Shown: positions 24,414 to 33,415 of the stretch, piece by piece | Numbering within the stretch: the first letter of the stretch is position 1 | Layout: each line of letters opens with the position of its first letter | Origin: Chryseobacterium daeguense DSM 19388 | GTDB lineage: Bacteria; Bacteroidota; Bacteroidia; Flavobacteriales; Weeksellaceae | Assembly: GCF_000430825.1 (NCBI RefSeq) | Contig: NZ_AUMT01000008.1 | Location: 124,001 to 188,000 of the forward strand | Direction: 5' to 3' | DNA: 64,000 bases | Translations under genes and position numbers: made by a program | Notes under the pieces: generated by a model | Databases searched by the model: none | What the model was told of the DNA's origin: nothing | Seen by the model: only the letters and a program-made list of their open reading frames with translations

Positions 24414-25439
24414 ATGCAAGACGAATTTTATATCAAAAGATGTATTGAGCTGGCTCAAAAAGCTTTAGGCAAAACATACCCCAATCCTCTGGTGGGAAGT
24501 GTTATCGTGCACGAAGGCAAGATCATTGGAGAAGGTTACCATCATAAAGCCGGTGAAAATCACGCGGAAATCAACGCCATCAATTCTGTAGAAGATAAAA
24601 GCCTGATTCCGGAATCTACAATTTATGTTTCACTGGAACCATGTGCCCATTACGGAAAAACCCCACCCTGCGCCTTAAAAATTAAGGAGCTCGGATTCAA
24701 AAAAGTGATAATCGGCGCAATGGATTCTCATGACAAAGTAAACGGAAAAGGAAAAAAAATCATCCAGGATGCCGGAATAGAAGCTGTTTCGAGAATTCTG
24801 GAAAAAGAATGTATTGAATTAAACAAAAGATTCTTTACCTATCACGAAAAGAAAAGACCCTACATTATTTTAAAATGGGCAGAATCCGGAGATGGATTTT
24901 TAGACAAAGATTTTAAGCCCACTTCCATTTCCAATGCTTTGGTGAATCAGTTTGTACATCAGCTGAGAGCCGATGAACATGCTATTTTGGTAGGAACCCA
25001 GACCGCCCTTAATGATAACCCTAGCCTTACGGTAAGAAATGTGCAGGGCGAAAATCCGGTGAGAATTCTCATTGATTTTGATCTTAAAGTTCCACAGGAT
25101 TTTAGCATTTACAATAAAGAAGCAAGAACATTGATTTTTAATTTAATTAAAAACGAAGCTCAGGATAATATTCAATTCATTAAAATACAGAAAGAAAATT
25201 TTTTAAATGAATTAATGAATGCTTTATATGAGGAACAAATTCAGTCTGTGGTTATTGAAGGCGGCAGATTTACACTGCAACAGTTTATCAATGAAAACCT
25301 CTGGGATGAAGCTATTGTGATAAAAAATGAAGGTCTGAAATTAGAAAACGGAACAAAAGCACCGGATTTTCACTTTACTCCATACAAGGTTGAAAATTTC
25401 AGAGATAATCTGATAGAATTTTATAAGAATGAGGAATAA
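24414..25439 (+). CDS. ribD: Bifunctional riboflavin deaminase/reductase
   Basis: Catalyses the deamination and the reduction steps after GTP cyclohydrolase II in riboflavin synthesis. The N-terminal deaminase domain shows the zinc site H-A-E in ENHAEINAI and the pair of cysteines in PCAHYGKTPPC. The C-terminal reductase domain follows from about residue 145, with HQLRADEHAILVGTQTALNDNP and VVIEGG. I start it at the ATG giving MQDEFYIKRC (341 residues); a TTG 24 bases upstream lies within the previous terminator. It abuts the IMPACT-family gene with no gap. Confidence 0.94.
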   Translation: MQDEFYIKRCIELAQKALGKTYPNPLVGSVIVHEGKIIGEGYHHKAGENHAEINAINSVEDKSLIPESTIYVSLEPCAHYGKTPPCALKIKELGFKKVIIGAMDSHDKVNGKGKKIIQDAGIEAVSRILEKECIELNKRFFTYHEKKRPYIILKWAESGDGFLDKDFKPTSISNALVNQFVHQLRADEHAILVGTQTALNDNPSLTVRNVQGENPVRILIDFDLKVPQDFSIYNKEARTLIFNLIKNEAQDNIQFIKIQKENFLNELMNALYEEQIQSVVIEGGRFTLQQFINENLWDEAIVIKNEGLKLENGTKAPDFHFTPYKVENFRDNLIEFYKNEE

Positions 25440-26045
25440 ATGCAGTTCGAATATAAAACCATAGAAAAACCTGTCGAAAACATATTGCTGAAAGAAAAAG
25501 GAAGCAAATTTATCGGGTATGCATTTCCTGTACACAATGAAGAAGAATTAAAATCTGCATTGGAAAAAATCCGTACGGAACATCCAAAGGCAACCCATCA
25601 TTGCTATGCCTTCAGGATGGGTTTAAACGGGGAAAATTACCGCGCCAATGACGACGGAGAACCATCCGGAAGTGCCGGACTGCCGATTTACAACCAATTG
25701 CTGGCTAATGAAATTACCAATGTTTTAGTCATTTCCGTCCGTTATTATGGCGGGACAAAATTAGGGGTTTCCGGATTGGTGAAAGCGTACAAAGAATCAG
25801 CGAAAATTACGCTGAAGCAAGTCAATATTATTACTAAAGAGTTGGAAACCGTCATTAGAATTGAGTTTAATTTTAATCAGCAGAATATCATTTTCACCCT
25901 GCTTTCAAAATATGATGCAAAGGTGTTGGAATTTGACGCCAATGAAAATTGTGTAGTTAAAGCCTCTTTGAAGTTATCACAAAAAGAAAGCATCTCAGAC
26001 AAATTGTCCGAGATGCAATATATTTCTTTTGAATTTTTAGATTAA
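25440..26045 (+). CDS. YigZ/IMPACT family protein
   Basis: A 201-residue protein of the UPF0029/YigZ family. It begins with the EKGSKFIGYAFPV segment and carries the signature RANDDGEPSGSAG, followed by ISVRYYGGTKLGVSGLVKAY. The C-terminal 60 residues are the EF-G-like domain of YigZ. The cellular role is poorly known; eukaryotic IMPACT relatives modulate translation control. The start codon directly follows the ribD stop, so the two are probably co-transcribed. It converges with the metallopeptidase gene with a 4-base overlap. Confidence 0.9.
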   Translation: MQFEYKTIEKPVENILLKEKGSKFIGYAFPVHNEEELKSALEKIRTEHPKATHHCYAFRMGLNGENYRANDDGEPSGSAGLPIYNQLLANEITNVLVISVRYYGGTKLGVSGLVKAYKESAKITLKQVNIITKELETVIRIEFNFNQQNIIFTLLSKYDAKVLEFDANENCVVKASLKLSQKESISDKLSEMQYISFEFLD

Positions 26046-26752
26046 TCCCTTCTACCGCCCATCAGCAAAGATGCCCAGTAAAGAAGTTGCGCCAGTGAGC
26101 CGATTGCGGCCACTACATAGGTTCTTGCCGCCCATTTTAAGCTGTCCTGAACGCCTACATATTCTTCTGCAGTTACCGTCCCTGTATCTTTTAGCCATTT
26201 CATCGCTCTGTTGCTCGCATCATATTCCACCGGAAGTGTCACAAAAGCAAAAAGAGTCGTAAAGGCAAACATTAAAACACCGATTGCTAAAACCGTTGTA
26301 TTTCCGTTCGGATCATGAATAGATCTAGTAGCTGTCATAATGACAATACCTGCAATAAGTACAAACTGCATGAGGTTGGAACTTATGTTAACAACCGGAA
26401 CCAGTTTTGAACGAAGCTGAAGCATGGAATATCCCACCGCATGCTGAACTGCGTGCCCGCATTCATGGGCAGCAACTGCCGCAGCGGCTGCATTTCTTTG
26501 CATATAAACGCCTTCGGAAAGGTTAACTGTTTTATTTTCAGGATTATAATGATCAGTTAATTGCCCGGGAACAGAAATTACCTGCACATCATTTATTCCG
26601 TTATCTCTCAACATTTTTTCTGCCACTTCTTTCCCTGAAAGCCCGTTTCGCAAATGCACTTTGGAATAATACTCAAATTTCGATTTCAATCTCGATGAAA
26701 CCCACCAGCTCACAAGCATTGAAATGATGATAATTATGTAATAATCGATCAT
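26042..26752 (-). CDS. Membrane zinc metallopeptidase (YugP-like)
   Basis: A 236-residue membrane protein with the zincin motif HECGH in AAHECGHAVQHA near residue 95. The first helix (YYIIIIISMLVSWWVSS) is N-terminal. Further helices lie near residues 115-140, 150-175 and 210-230, and the segment LPVEYDASNRAMKWL is typical of the YugP/DUF2268-unrelated 'neutral zinc metallopeptidase' family. Substrates are unknown. It is transcribed alone, opposite to ribD/yigZ. Confidence 0.88.
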   Translation of the reverse strand: MIDYYIIIIISMLVSWWVSSRLKSKFEYYSKVHLRNGLSGKEVAEKMLRDNGINDVQVISVPGQLTDHYNPENKTVNLSEGVYMQRNAAAAAVAAHECGHAVQHAVGYSMLQLRSKLVPVVNISSNLMQFVLIAGIVIMTATRSIHDPNGNTTVLAIGVLMFAFTTLFAFVTLPVEYDASNRAMKWLKDTGTVTAEEYVGVQDSLKWAARTYVVAAIGSLAQLLYWASLLMGGRRD

Positions 26753-26827
26753 TTTAAATTAATTTATATGTATATTTTTAACCATAATGATGTAAAAACT
26801 ATGCCAAAGTATTAGATATAATTTAAT

Positions 26828-26835
26828 TATATTTG
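26828..26835 (+). promoter_or_regulatory. -7 box upstream of the GNAT-like gene
   Basis: TATATTTG matches TAnnTTTG exactly. The predicted start lies 3' of a TTG codon that could otherwise be used as start, which supports the ATG at 26860. Confidence 0.5.
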
Positions 26836-26859
26836 CTCTTTAATTCTCCCCAAAACACT

Positions 26860-27990
26860 ATGTCAAAAGTATCTGTTATTGAAGTAAAAACCCCGGGCGA
26901 ACTCAAGCAGTTTGTAAAATTTCCAATGGTTTTATATAAAAACAATCCCTACTATGTTCCATCTTTTATTAAAGATGAATTCAAAATCTGGGATGCCAAA
27001 GAAAATCCAGCCTTACAATATTCCAAAGCTAAACAGTTTTTAGCACTAAAAGACAACAAAGTAGTCGGAAGAATAGCGGTAATTATCAACCAAAAGGAAG
27101 AAAAAGAATTAGGCATTAGAAAAGTGCGTTTTGGATGGATAGATTTCATTGATGATGAAGAAGTTTCCAAAGCTCTGATTCAAAAGGCGATAGAGTATGC
27201 TAAAGAAAACAGCATCCATAAAATTGAAGGCCCAATGGGATTTACGAATCTCGACAAGGCAGGAATGCTTACAATGGGTTTCGACAAACTGGCAACCATG
27301 ATTGGTATTTATAATCATGAATATTATCCTAAACATCTTGAAAAACTTGGCTTAACGAAGGAAAAAGAATGGGTAGAATTTGAAATGAATTTCCCTAAAG
27401 TTTTACCGGAAAAAGTTGAAAAATTCAGTGGATTGATTGCTCAGAAATATAAGCTTAAAGTTTTGCCTTTCAAGACAAAAGAAGAAATTCTACCGTTTGT
27501 GGAGCCTATGTTCAAACTGCTCGACGAAACTTACAAGCATCTTTCAACCTATACCCCTATCACAGAAGAGCAGATAAAAACATATAAGGAGAAATATTTC
27601 CCGTTTATTGATAAAAACTATGTCATTTGTGTAGTTGATGAAAACAATGAATTGGTTTCATTTGCCATTACCATGCCTTCTTACTCAAAAGCTTTACAAA
27701 AATCAAAAGGAAAACTGTTCCCGTTCGGATGGTGGCATTTCCTTCAGGCAGGCAAGAAGAACGACAGGGCCAATTTTTATCTCATAGGAATCCATCCTGA
27801 ATATCAGAGACGTGGCGTAACAGCCATTATCTTTAAAGAAATTTTTGTTCGTTTTACAAGTATGGGAATAGAATATGCTGAAACAAACCCCGAATTGGAA
27901 GAAAACAAAAGCGTACAGGTTTTATGGCAGGATTATAACCCGGTAAACCACAAAAGAAGAAGAACGTATTCATTAACCTTAAATAATTAA
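26860..27990 (+). CDS. GNAT-fold N-acetyltransferase-like protein
   Basis: A 376-residue soluble protein of a family common in Bacteroidota and usually annotated as GNAT-like or hypothetical. The N-terminal half has FLALKDNKVVGRIAVIINQ, a typical GNAT beta strand pair. The C-terminal half has FYLIGIHPEYQRRGVTAIIFKEI, in which QRRGV matches the acetyl-CoA pyrophosphate loop (Q/R-x-x-G-x-G/A). The substrate is unknown. The ATG (MSKVSVIEVK) is chosen over an upstream TTG because a good -7 box overlaps the latter. Confidence 0.78.
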   Translation: MSKVSVIEVKTPGELKQFVKFPMVLYKNNPYYVPSFIKDEFKIWDAKENPALQYSKAKQFLALKDNKVVGRIAVIINQKEEKELGIRKVRFGWIDFIDDEEVSKALIQKAIEYAKENSIHKIEGPMGFTNLDKAGMLTMGFDKLATMIGIYNHEYYPKHLEKLGLTKEKEWVEFEMNFPKVLPEKVEKFSGLIAQKYKLKVLPFKTKEEILPFVEPMFKLLDETYKHLSTYTPITEEQIKTYKEKYFPFIDKNYVICVVDENNELVSFAITMPSYSKALQKSKGKLFPFGWWHFLQAGKKNDRANFYLIGIHPEYQRRGVTAIIFKEIFVRFTSMGIEYAETNPELEENKSVQVLWQDYNPVNHKRRRTYSLTLNN

Positions 27991-27996
27991 TGGTTA

Positions 27997-28122
27997 TGAG
28001 TTATAAATTATGAGTTAAATTTAAGACTGTTTATTTAATTTTAAAGGAGATTTTAAAGGAAACATCACTTAAAAATAAAGCTAAAAATTCATACTCAATT
28101 TTAACTCATAATTTATAACTCA
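27997..28122. repeat. 23-bp inverted repeat around an 80-bp spacer
   Basis: The arms at 27997-28019 and 28100-28122 are perfect reverse complements (TGAGTTATAAATTATGAG plus 5 bases). Each arm itself is made of short repeats of ATGAGTTA. It looks like a dispersed intergenic repeat rather than a terminator. Confidence 0.7.
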
Positions 28123-28140
28123 AAACTTATAACTCTTCAC

Positions 28141-28317
28141 ATGAAACCACAACTCATCATTTTCGGGATTCTGATTGCCGGATATATCATTTACAATCTT
28201 CTTTTTCAAATTGAGGATGATAGAACGAATACAATAGTTAACATAATCTATGCAAGTGTTATTTTTGGATATATTTCGTTTCTGGCCTACTCTCTCCTTA
28301 AAAAAATGAAGAAATAA
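28141..28317 (+). CDS. Small two-helix membrane protein, 58 aa
   Basis: A short frame that starts ATG (MKPQLIIFGILIAGYIIYN) and ends in MKK followed by TAA. It has two strongly hydrophobic segments (residues about 4-22 and 33-52) joined by a charged loop EDDRTN, with a positive C-terminal tail. Codon use looks coding rather than random. I recognise no family. It lies between the GNAT-like gene and the nuo operon and has no evident partner. Confidence 0.5.
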   Translation: MKPQLIIFGILIAGYIIYNLLFQIEDDRTNTIVNIIYASVIFGYISFLAYSLLKKMKK

Positions 28318-28383
28318 ATGTTATTTTTATTGATTCTAAATTATCGGTTTTTCCCATTTTCATCCCACTTTTAAGTAGATTAA

Positions 28384-28415
28384 TTTCATGCTTTCTTGTT
28401 TATTCTGTAAATTTG
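28384..28415 (+). promoter_or_regulatory. Promoter of the nuo operon
   Basis: TTTC (one mismatch to TTTG), a 20-bp spacer, and TAAATTTG, a full match to TAnnTTTG. The predicted start lies about 18 bases before the nuoA ATG. It is the only clear promoter that I see ahead of the 14-gene operon. Confidence 0.65.
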
Positions 28416-28438
28416 CAAATTGAGATAATAATGCAAAA

Positions 28439-28810
28439 ATGAATTTACCTGAAAGTTATATTCCAATCCTTATACAAGCAGGTGTTGCGATCGGTTTCGT
28501 AGCCATTTCATTGCTTGGAGCGCATTTTTTAGGTCCGAAACAGAAAAAAGGAAATTCTGTAAAAAACCAAAGCTGGGAGTGTGGAGTCCCTGTAGAAGGA
28601 AATGCAAGAACACCGTTTTCCATTAAATACTTTTTGACTGCGGTATTATTCGTATTATTCGATATTGAGATCGTATTCTTTTATCCATATGCTGTAAACT
28701 TCAGAGAATTCGGAATGGAAGGATTCCTGGCAGTACTTACATTCGTGGCGATTTTCTTCATGGCATTTTTTTATGTCTGGAAACGCGGCGCGCTGGATTG
28801 GGATAAATAA
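28439..28810 (+). CDS. nuoA: NADH-quinone oxidoreductase subunit A
   Basis: First gene of the complex I operon. The 123-residue membrane subunit has three helices and the conserved loop with SWECGVPVEGNARTPFSIKYF, which sits near the quinone channel. The second half has LFDIEIVFFYPYAV and a final helix ending YVWKRGALDW, both family hallmarks. All 14 subunits follow in the order A-B-C-D-E-F-(extra gene)-G-H-I-J-K-L-M-N, so a full proton-pumping complex I is encoded here. Confidence 0.97.
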   Translation: MNLPESYIPILIQAGVAIGFVAISLLGAHFLGPKQKKGNSVKNQSWECGVPVEGNARTPFSIKYFLTAVLFVLFDIEIVFFYPYAVNFREFGMEGFLAVLTFVAIFFMAFFYVWKRGALDWDK

Positions 28811-28904
28811 ATTTTAACATTAAAAGATTGAATGATTAAGAGATTAAAAATTAGCAAATACTTAAATCTTTAAATTCCTAAATCTTTAAATATTTATAAA
28901 CAAA

Positions 28905-29462
28905 ATGTCAGATAACAAACCAGTAATAAGAACAGATGCACCTGCTCCGGAAGGATTTGAAGGAGAAGGGTTTTTCGCAACGAAACTGAGCAGTGTGATC
29001 GGGATGGCAAGGAAATTTTCTCTTTGGCCGTTGCCTTTTGCAACCTCTTGTTGTGGTATCGAGTTTATGGCTACCCTGAACCCGACTTATGACGCTTCGA
29101 GATTCGGTATGGAAAGAAACTCTTTCTCGCCGAGACAAGCGGATATGTTGATGGTTTGCGGAACTATATCTAAGAAATTAGGACCTGTCCTAAAAGAAGT
29201 TTACACTCAGATGGCTGAGCCGAAATGGGTGGTAGCAGTGGGAGCCTGTGCTTCCAGCGGCGGTATTTTTGATACTTATTCTGTATTACAAGGAATTGAT
29301 AAAATAATTCCGGTAGACGTATACGTTCCGGGATGCCCTCCAAGACCGGAGCAGATTATTGAAGGAGTAATGCAGGTTCAGGCTTTGGCAGAAAGCGAAA
29401 GCATCAGAAGAAGAGATATGCCGGAATACCAAAAATTACTAGATTCTTACGGAATTGATTAA
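28905..29462 (+). CDS. nuoB: NADH-quinone oxidoreductase subunit B
   Basis: Peripheral subunit that holds the last iron-sulphur cluster (N2), which reduces quinone. Ligands are visible as TSCCGIEF (adjacent cysteines), VGACASSGG and VYVPGCPPRPE. The 185-residue length is normal for flavobacteria. An AT-rich spacer of about 95 bases separates it from nuoA. Confidence 0.98.
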   Translation: MSDNKPVIRTDAPAPEGFEGEGFFATKLSSVIGMARKFSLWPLPFATSCCGIEFMATLNPTYDASRFGMERNSFSPRQADMLMVCGTISKKLGPVLKEVYTQMAEPKWVVAVGACASSGGIFDTYSVLQGIDKIIPVDVYVPGCPPRPEQIIEGVMQVQALAESESIRRRDMPEYQKLLDSYGID

Positions 29463-29550
29463 AAATTTAAGAATTAAAGGATTAAAAAATTAATACGAAA
29501 ACATTAAACCTTTTAATCTTTTAATCTTTTAATCTTTGAATTAAATTAAA

Positions 29551-30045
29551 ATGACAAACGAATTTGTATTAGAAGCAATCACAAGAGAATTTCCGGAATC
29601 TGTAATTACAAGCTCAGAACCGTATGGAATGCTGACCATAGAGGTGAAGAAAGAAGATATGAAGAAAATTGTTCACTATCTTAAAGATTCATCACTGGAA
29701 ATTAATTTCCTTACGGATATTTGTGGAATCCATTACCCGGAGTTTCCTGAGAAAGAAATCGGGGTGGTTTATCACTTACATAATATGATGACCAACTTCA
29801 GGTTACGTTTGAAAATCTTTATGTCCAGAGAAAATATTGAAGTAGATTCTTTAGTAGATCTATATGCAGGAGCCAACTGGATGGAAAGAGAAACTTATGA
29901 TTTCTTCGGAATTAAATTTAAAGGGCATCCTGATCTTAGACCTATTTTGAATATGGAAGATCTTGGATACCACCCTATGCTGAAAGAATATCGTCTTGAA
30001 GATGGCACAAGAACAGATAAGGACGATGCAATGTTCGGAAGATAA
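29551..30045 (+). CDS. nuoC: NADH-quinone oxidoreductase subunit C
   Basis: A 164-residue 30-kDa-type subunit of the peripheral arm, encoded separately from nuoD rather than fused as in E. coli. The signature NWMERETYDFFGIKFKGHPD is present near residue 110, followed by LEDLGYHP-like and YRLEDG. The spacer to nuoB contains 8-bp tandem repeats of TTTTAATC. Confidence 0.97.
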   Translation: MTNEFVLEAITREFPESVITSSEPYGMLTIEVKKEDMKKIVHYLKDSSLEINFLTDICGIHYPEFPEKEIGVVYHLHNMMTNFRLRLKIFMSRENIEVDSLVDLYAGANWMERETYDFFGIKFKGHPDLRPILNMEDLGYHPMLKEYRLEDGTRTDKDDAMFGR

Positions 30046-30121
30046 AAATATAATGCAATAAGCAGTAAGCAGCAAGCAATAAGCTTAAAGCCTAAAGCCT
30101 ATAGCCTAAAGCATTTAAATT

Positions 30122-31345
30122 ATGAAAGATAACTCATTATCTAATATACTTAACCAATACGAAAGCAAGGAACAAATTGACGGTCAGCTATACACCCTCA
30201 ATTTAGGACCTACCCACCCTGCAACGCACGGGATTTTCCAGAATATCTTAACGATGGACGGGGAAAGAATCCTTCACGCAGAGCAAACCGTGGGCTACAT
30301 CCACAGAGCATTTGAGAAAATTTCTGAAAGAAGAAACTATTCTCAGATCACTACCCTTACCGACCGTATGAATTACTGTTCTGCACCGATCAACAATTTA
30401 GGTTGGCACATGACAGTTGAAAAACTGATTGGCGTTGAAGTTCCAAAGCGCGTAGACTATATGCGTGTCATTTTGATGGAGCTGGCAAGAATCGGTGACC
30501 ACCTTATCTGTAATGGGGTAACCGGAATGGACTCAGGAGCGATTACCGGTCTTACCTATATGTTTATCGAAAGAGAACGTATTTACGACATGTATGAGCA
30601 GATCTGCGGAGCCAGAATGACCACTAATATGGGAAGAATCGGAGGTTTTGAAAGAGATTTCACACCCAAATTCCATGAGTTGATTAAGGATTTCCTTAAA
30701 ACTTTCCCTCCAAGATTCAAAGAATTCTGTACATTATTGGAAAGAAACAGGATTTTCATGGACAGAACCATCGGAGCTGGAGCCATTTCTGCAGAAAGAG
30801 CATTAAGCTATGGTTTCACAGGTCCGAACTTACGTGCAGCAGGTGTAGATTATGACGTGAGAGTTGCACAGCCTTATTCTTCTTACCAGGATTTCGACTT
30901 TATCATCCCTGTGGGAACCTCGGGAGATACTTACGACCGCTTTATGGTTCGTCAGCAGGAAATCTGGGAATCCATTAAAATCATCAAACAAGCATACGAA
31001 AATCTTCCTGAAGGACCATTCCACGCGGATGTTCCTGATTTCTATCTTCCTGAAAAGGCAGATGTTTACCAGAAAATGGAAGCATTAATCTACCATTTCA
31101 AAATCGTAATGGGAGAAACTGACGTACCGAAAGGTGAAGTTTACCATGCTGTAGAAGGTGGAAACGGAGAATTAGGATTCTATTTGGTGAGTGATGGCGG
31201 AAGAAGTCCTTACAGGCTGCACTTTAGAAGACCATGTTTTATCTACTACCAGGCGTATCCTGAGATGATTACAGGTTCTGTAATTTCTGATGCAATCGTT
31301 ACGATGTGTAGTATGAATATTATTGCGGGAGAATTAGACGCATAA
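30122..31345 (+). CDS. nuoD: NADH-quinone oxidoreductase subunit D
   Basis: The 49-kDa subunit, 407 residues, which forms the quinone-binding site with NuoB. GPTHPATHG near residue 30 includes the quinone-site histidine, and GYIHRAFEKISE, MTTNMGRIGGFERDF and YEMITGSVISD-like segments are present. The spacer to nuoC has 7-bp repeats of the AAGCAGT/TAAAGCC type. Confidence 0.98.
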   Translation: MKDNSLSNILNQYESKEQIDGQLYTLNLGPTHPATHGIFQNILTMDGERILHAEQTVGYIHRAFEKISERRNYSQITTLTDRMNYCSAPINNLGWHMTVEKLIGVEVPKRVDYMRVILMELARIGDHLICNGVTGMDSGAITGLTYMFIERERIYDMYEQICGARMTTNMGRIGGFERDFTPKFHELIKDFLKTFPPRFKEFCTLLERNRIFMDRTIGAGAISAERALSYGFTGPNLRAAGVDYDVRVAQPYSSYQDFDFIIPVGTSGDTYDRFMVRQQEIWESIKIIKQAYENLPEGPFHADVPDFYLPEKADVYQKMEALIYHFKIVMGETDVPKGEVYHAVEGGNGELGFYLVSDGGRSPYRLHFRRPCFIYYQAYPEMITGSVISDAIVTMCSMNIIAGELDA

Positions 31346-31448
31346 AATTATAAAAAGTATCATTGTAAAATGTAGTAATGATTTTGCAGTGATTAAAATA
31401 AATAAGTCATTAGTACATTGTACATTGTACAATAATACATTAAATAAA

Positions 31449-31958
31449 ATGAGCGAAACAATAGCTTTTAAACCGGAAAGTTTAGCACAGGTACACAAAA
31501 TTATCGCAAGATATCCTGAAGGAAGACAAAAATCTGCCCTTCTTCCTGTACTTCACTTGGCACAGAAGGAATTCGGAGGATGGTTAGACGTTCCTGTGAT
31601 GGATTATGTTGCTGAATTATTAAGTATTAAGCCAATTGAAGTATATGAAGTAGCTACTTTTTATACAATGTTCAATATGAAGCCGGTTGGTAAATATGTT
31701 TTGGAAGTTTGCAGAACGGGGCCTTGCATGGTTTGCGGAAGTGAAAAAATCCTTAACCATATCAGAACCAAGCTGAACATTAAGGACGGAGAAACTACGG
31801 AAGACGGAATGTTCACATTAAAGCCAGCTGAATGTCTTGGTGCTTGCGGATATGCTCCGATGATGCAGTTGGGAAAATTCTTTCACGAAAATTTAACGAT
31901 AGAGAAAGTTGACGAAATCCTTGATCTTTGCAGAGAAGGACAGGTTGATTTGGGCTAA
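31449..31958 (+). CDS. nuoE: NADH-quinone oxidoreductase subunit E
   Basis: The 24-kDa subunit with the 2Fe-2S cluster N1a. The four ligand cysteines lie in CRTGPC and CLGAC. I start at the ATG of MSETIAFKPE (169 residues); an upstream GTG would add 20 residues that are encoded by a GTACATT tandem repeat and are not subunit-like. It pairs with NuoF in the NADH-oxidising module. Confidence 0.96.
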   Translation: MSETIAFKPESLAQVHKIIARYPEGRQKSALLPVLHLAQKEFGGWLDVPVMDYVAELLSIKPIEVYEVATFYTMFNMKPVGKYVLEVCRTGPCMVCGSEKILNHIRTKLNIKDGETTEDGMFTLKPAECLGACGYAPMMQLGKFFHENLTIEKVDEILDLCREGQVDLG

Positions 31959-32035
31959 ATAAATTTTAAACTAATTAAAAAAGGCGCGCAGCAAATAGCC
32001 AAAAGTTATAAGCCATTCGCCAAAAGCATATTACA

Positions 32036-33388
32036 ATGAGTAAAAAACTTTTACTTAAAGACGCACATATAGAAGGTATACGTTACTTTGAAACCTACCG
32101 CAAACAGGGAGGTTACACAGCAGCAGAAAAAGCCTTGAAAATGACACCGGACGAAATTTTGGAAGAAGTAAAAGCTTCCGGACTTCGTGGACGTGGTGGT
32201 GCCGGATTCCCAACCGGGATGAAGTGGAGCTTCCTGGCAAAACCGGAAGGTGTTCCTAGACACTTGGTAGTCAATGCCGATGAATCTGAACCGGGAACGT
32301 TCAAAGACAGATATCTCATGGAATTCCTTCCTCATTTATTGATTGAAGGAATGTTGATTTCATCGTACTGTTTGGGTTCAAATGTTTCTTATATCTACAT
32401 CCGTGGAGAATATTCATGGATTCCGGATATTTTAGAAGAGGCGATTGAAGAAGCTAAAGCAGCAGGATTTTTAGGTAAAAACATTTTAGGAACAGGTTTC
32501 GATTGCGAAATTTATGTTCAAAGAGGTGGTGGAGCATATATTTGCGGTGAAGAAACTGCATTGCTTGAATCTCTTGAAGGTAAAAGAGGAAATCCAAGAC
32601 TAAAACCGCCATTCCCGGCTGTAAAAGGACTTTGGGAAAGACCAACGGTAGTAAATAACGTTGAATCTATCGCAGCAGTAGTTCCAATCATTGATATTAC
32701 AGGAGCTGAATACGCTAAAATAGGTGTTGGAAGATCTACAGGTACGAAATTAATTTCCGCTTGTGGAAACATCAACAAACCGGGAGTTTATGAAATCGAC
32801 ATGACCATTACGGTTGAAGAATTCATTTATTCTGATGAATATTGCGGCGGTATTAAAGACGGAAAAAGATTAAAGGCTTGTATCCCTGGAGGAAGCTCAG
32901 TTCCGATTGTTCCTGCGAATTTATTATTAAAAACCGTAAACGGAGAACCAAGATACATGAACTACGAATCCTTGGCAGACGGTGGCTTTGCTACCGGTAC
33001 AATGATGGGTTCGGGAGGCTTTATCGTATTAGATGAGGACCAGTGTATTGTAGAGCATACCATGACTTTAGCAAGATTTTATAATCACGAAAGTTGCGGT
33101 CAATGTACACCATGCCGAGAGGGTACGGGATGGATGTATAAAATTTTAAAGAAAATAGAAAAAGGTGAAGGTAAAATGGAAGATATAGACTTACTTTGGG
33201 ATATCCAGAGAAAGATCGAGGGAAATACCATTTGTCCTTTGGGTGATGCAGCAGCCTGGCCTGTCGCGGCAGCGATACGCCATTTTAGGGATGAATTTGA
33301 GTGGCACGTGAAAAATCCGGAATTGTGTCTTACACAAAACTATGGTTTAGCGAATTACGCAGATCCTATTCCGGCGCCATCAGTTTAA
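32036..33388 (+). CDS. nuoF: NADH-quinone oxidoreductase subunit F
   Basis: The 51-kDa flavoprotein that binds NADH, FMN and cluster N3. The NADH/FMN site reads GLRGRGGAGFPTG near residue 55 and EPGTFKDR and YICGEETAL follow. The 4Fe-4S ligands are in ESCGQCTPCREG plus a later CPLGDAA cysteine. 450 residues, a normal length. Several long open frames lie antisense in it but are shadows of its codon pattern. Confidence 0.98.
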   Translation: MSKKLLLKDAHIEGIRYFETYRKQGGYTAAEKALKMTPDEILEEVKASGLRGRGGAGFPTGMKWSFLAKPEGVPRHLVVNADESEPGTFKDRYLMEFLPHLLIEGMLISSYCLGSNVSYIYIRGEYSWIPDILEEAIEEAKAAGFLGKNILGTGFDCEIYVQRGGGAYICGEETALLESLEGKRGNPRLKPPFPAVKGLWERPTVVNNVESIAAVVPIIDITGAEYAKIGVGRSTGTKLISACGNINKPGVYEIDMTITVEEFIYSDEYCGGIKDGKRLKACIPGGSSVPIVPANLLLKTVNGEPRYMNYESLADGGFATGTMMGSGGFIVLDEDQCIVEHTMTLARFYNHESCGQCTPCREGTGWMYKILKKIEKGEGKMEDIDLLWDIQRKIEGNTICPLGDAAAWPVAAAIRHFRDEFEWHVKNPELCLTQNYGLANYADPIPAPSV

Positions 33389-33415
33389 ATTCATAACTAG
33401 ACTAGATAAATTAGG

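Noticed and set aside
30055-30112. CRISPR-like array in the nuoC-nuoD spacer
   Set aside because: Units are only 7 bases and lack spacers of constant length. It is a short tandem repeat; no cas gene is present anywhere.
31389-31448. 20-residue N-terminal extension of NuoE from a GTG
   Set aside because: The extension is encoded by a tandem repeat, and the conserved subunit begins at the ATG downstream.
32051-32778. Several overlapping open frames antisense to nuoF
   Set aside because: nuoF is unmistakable on the other strand. The antisense frames come from its codon bias.
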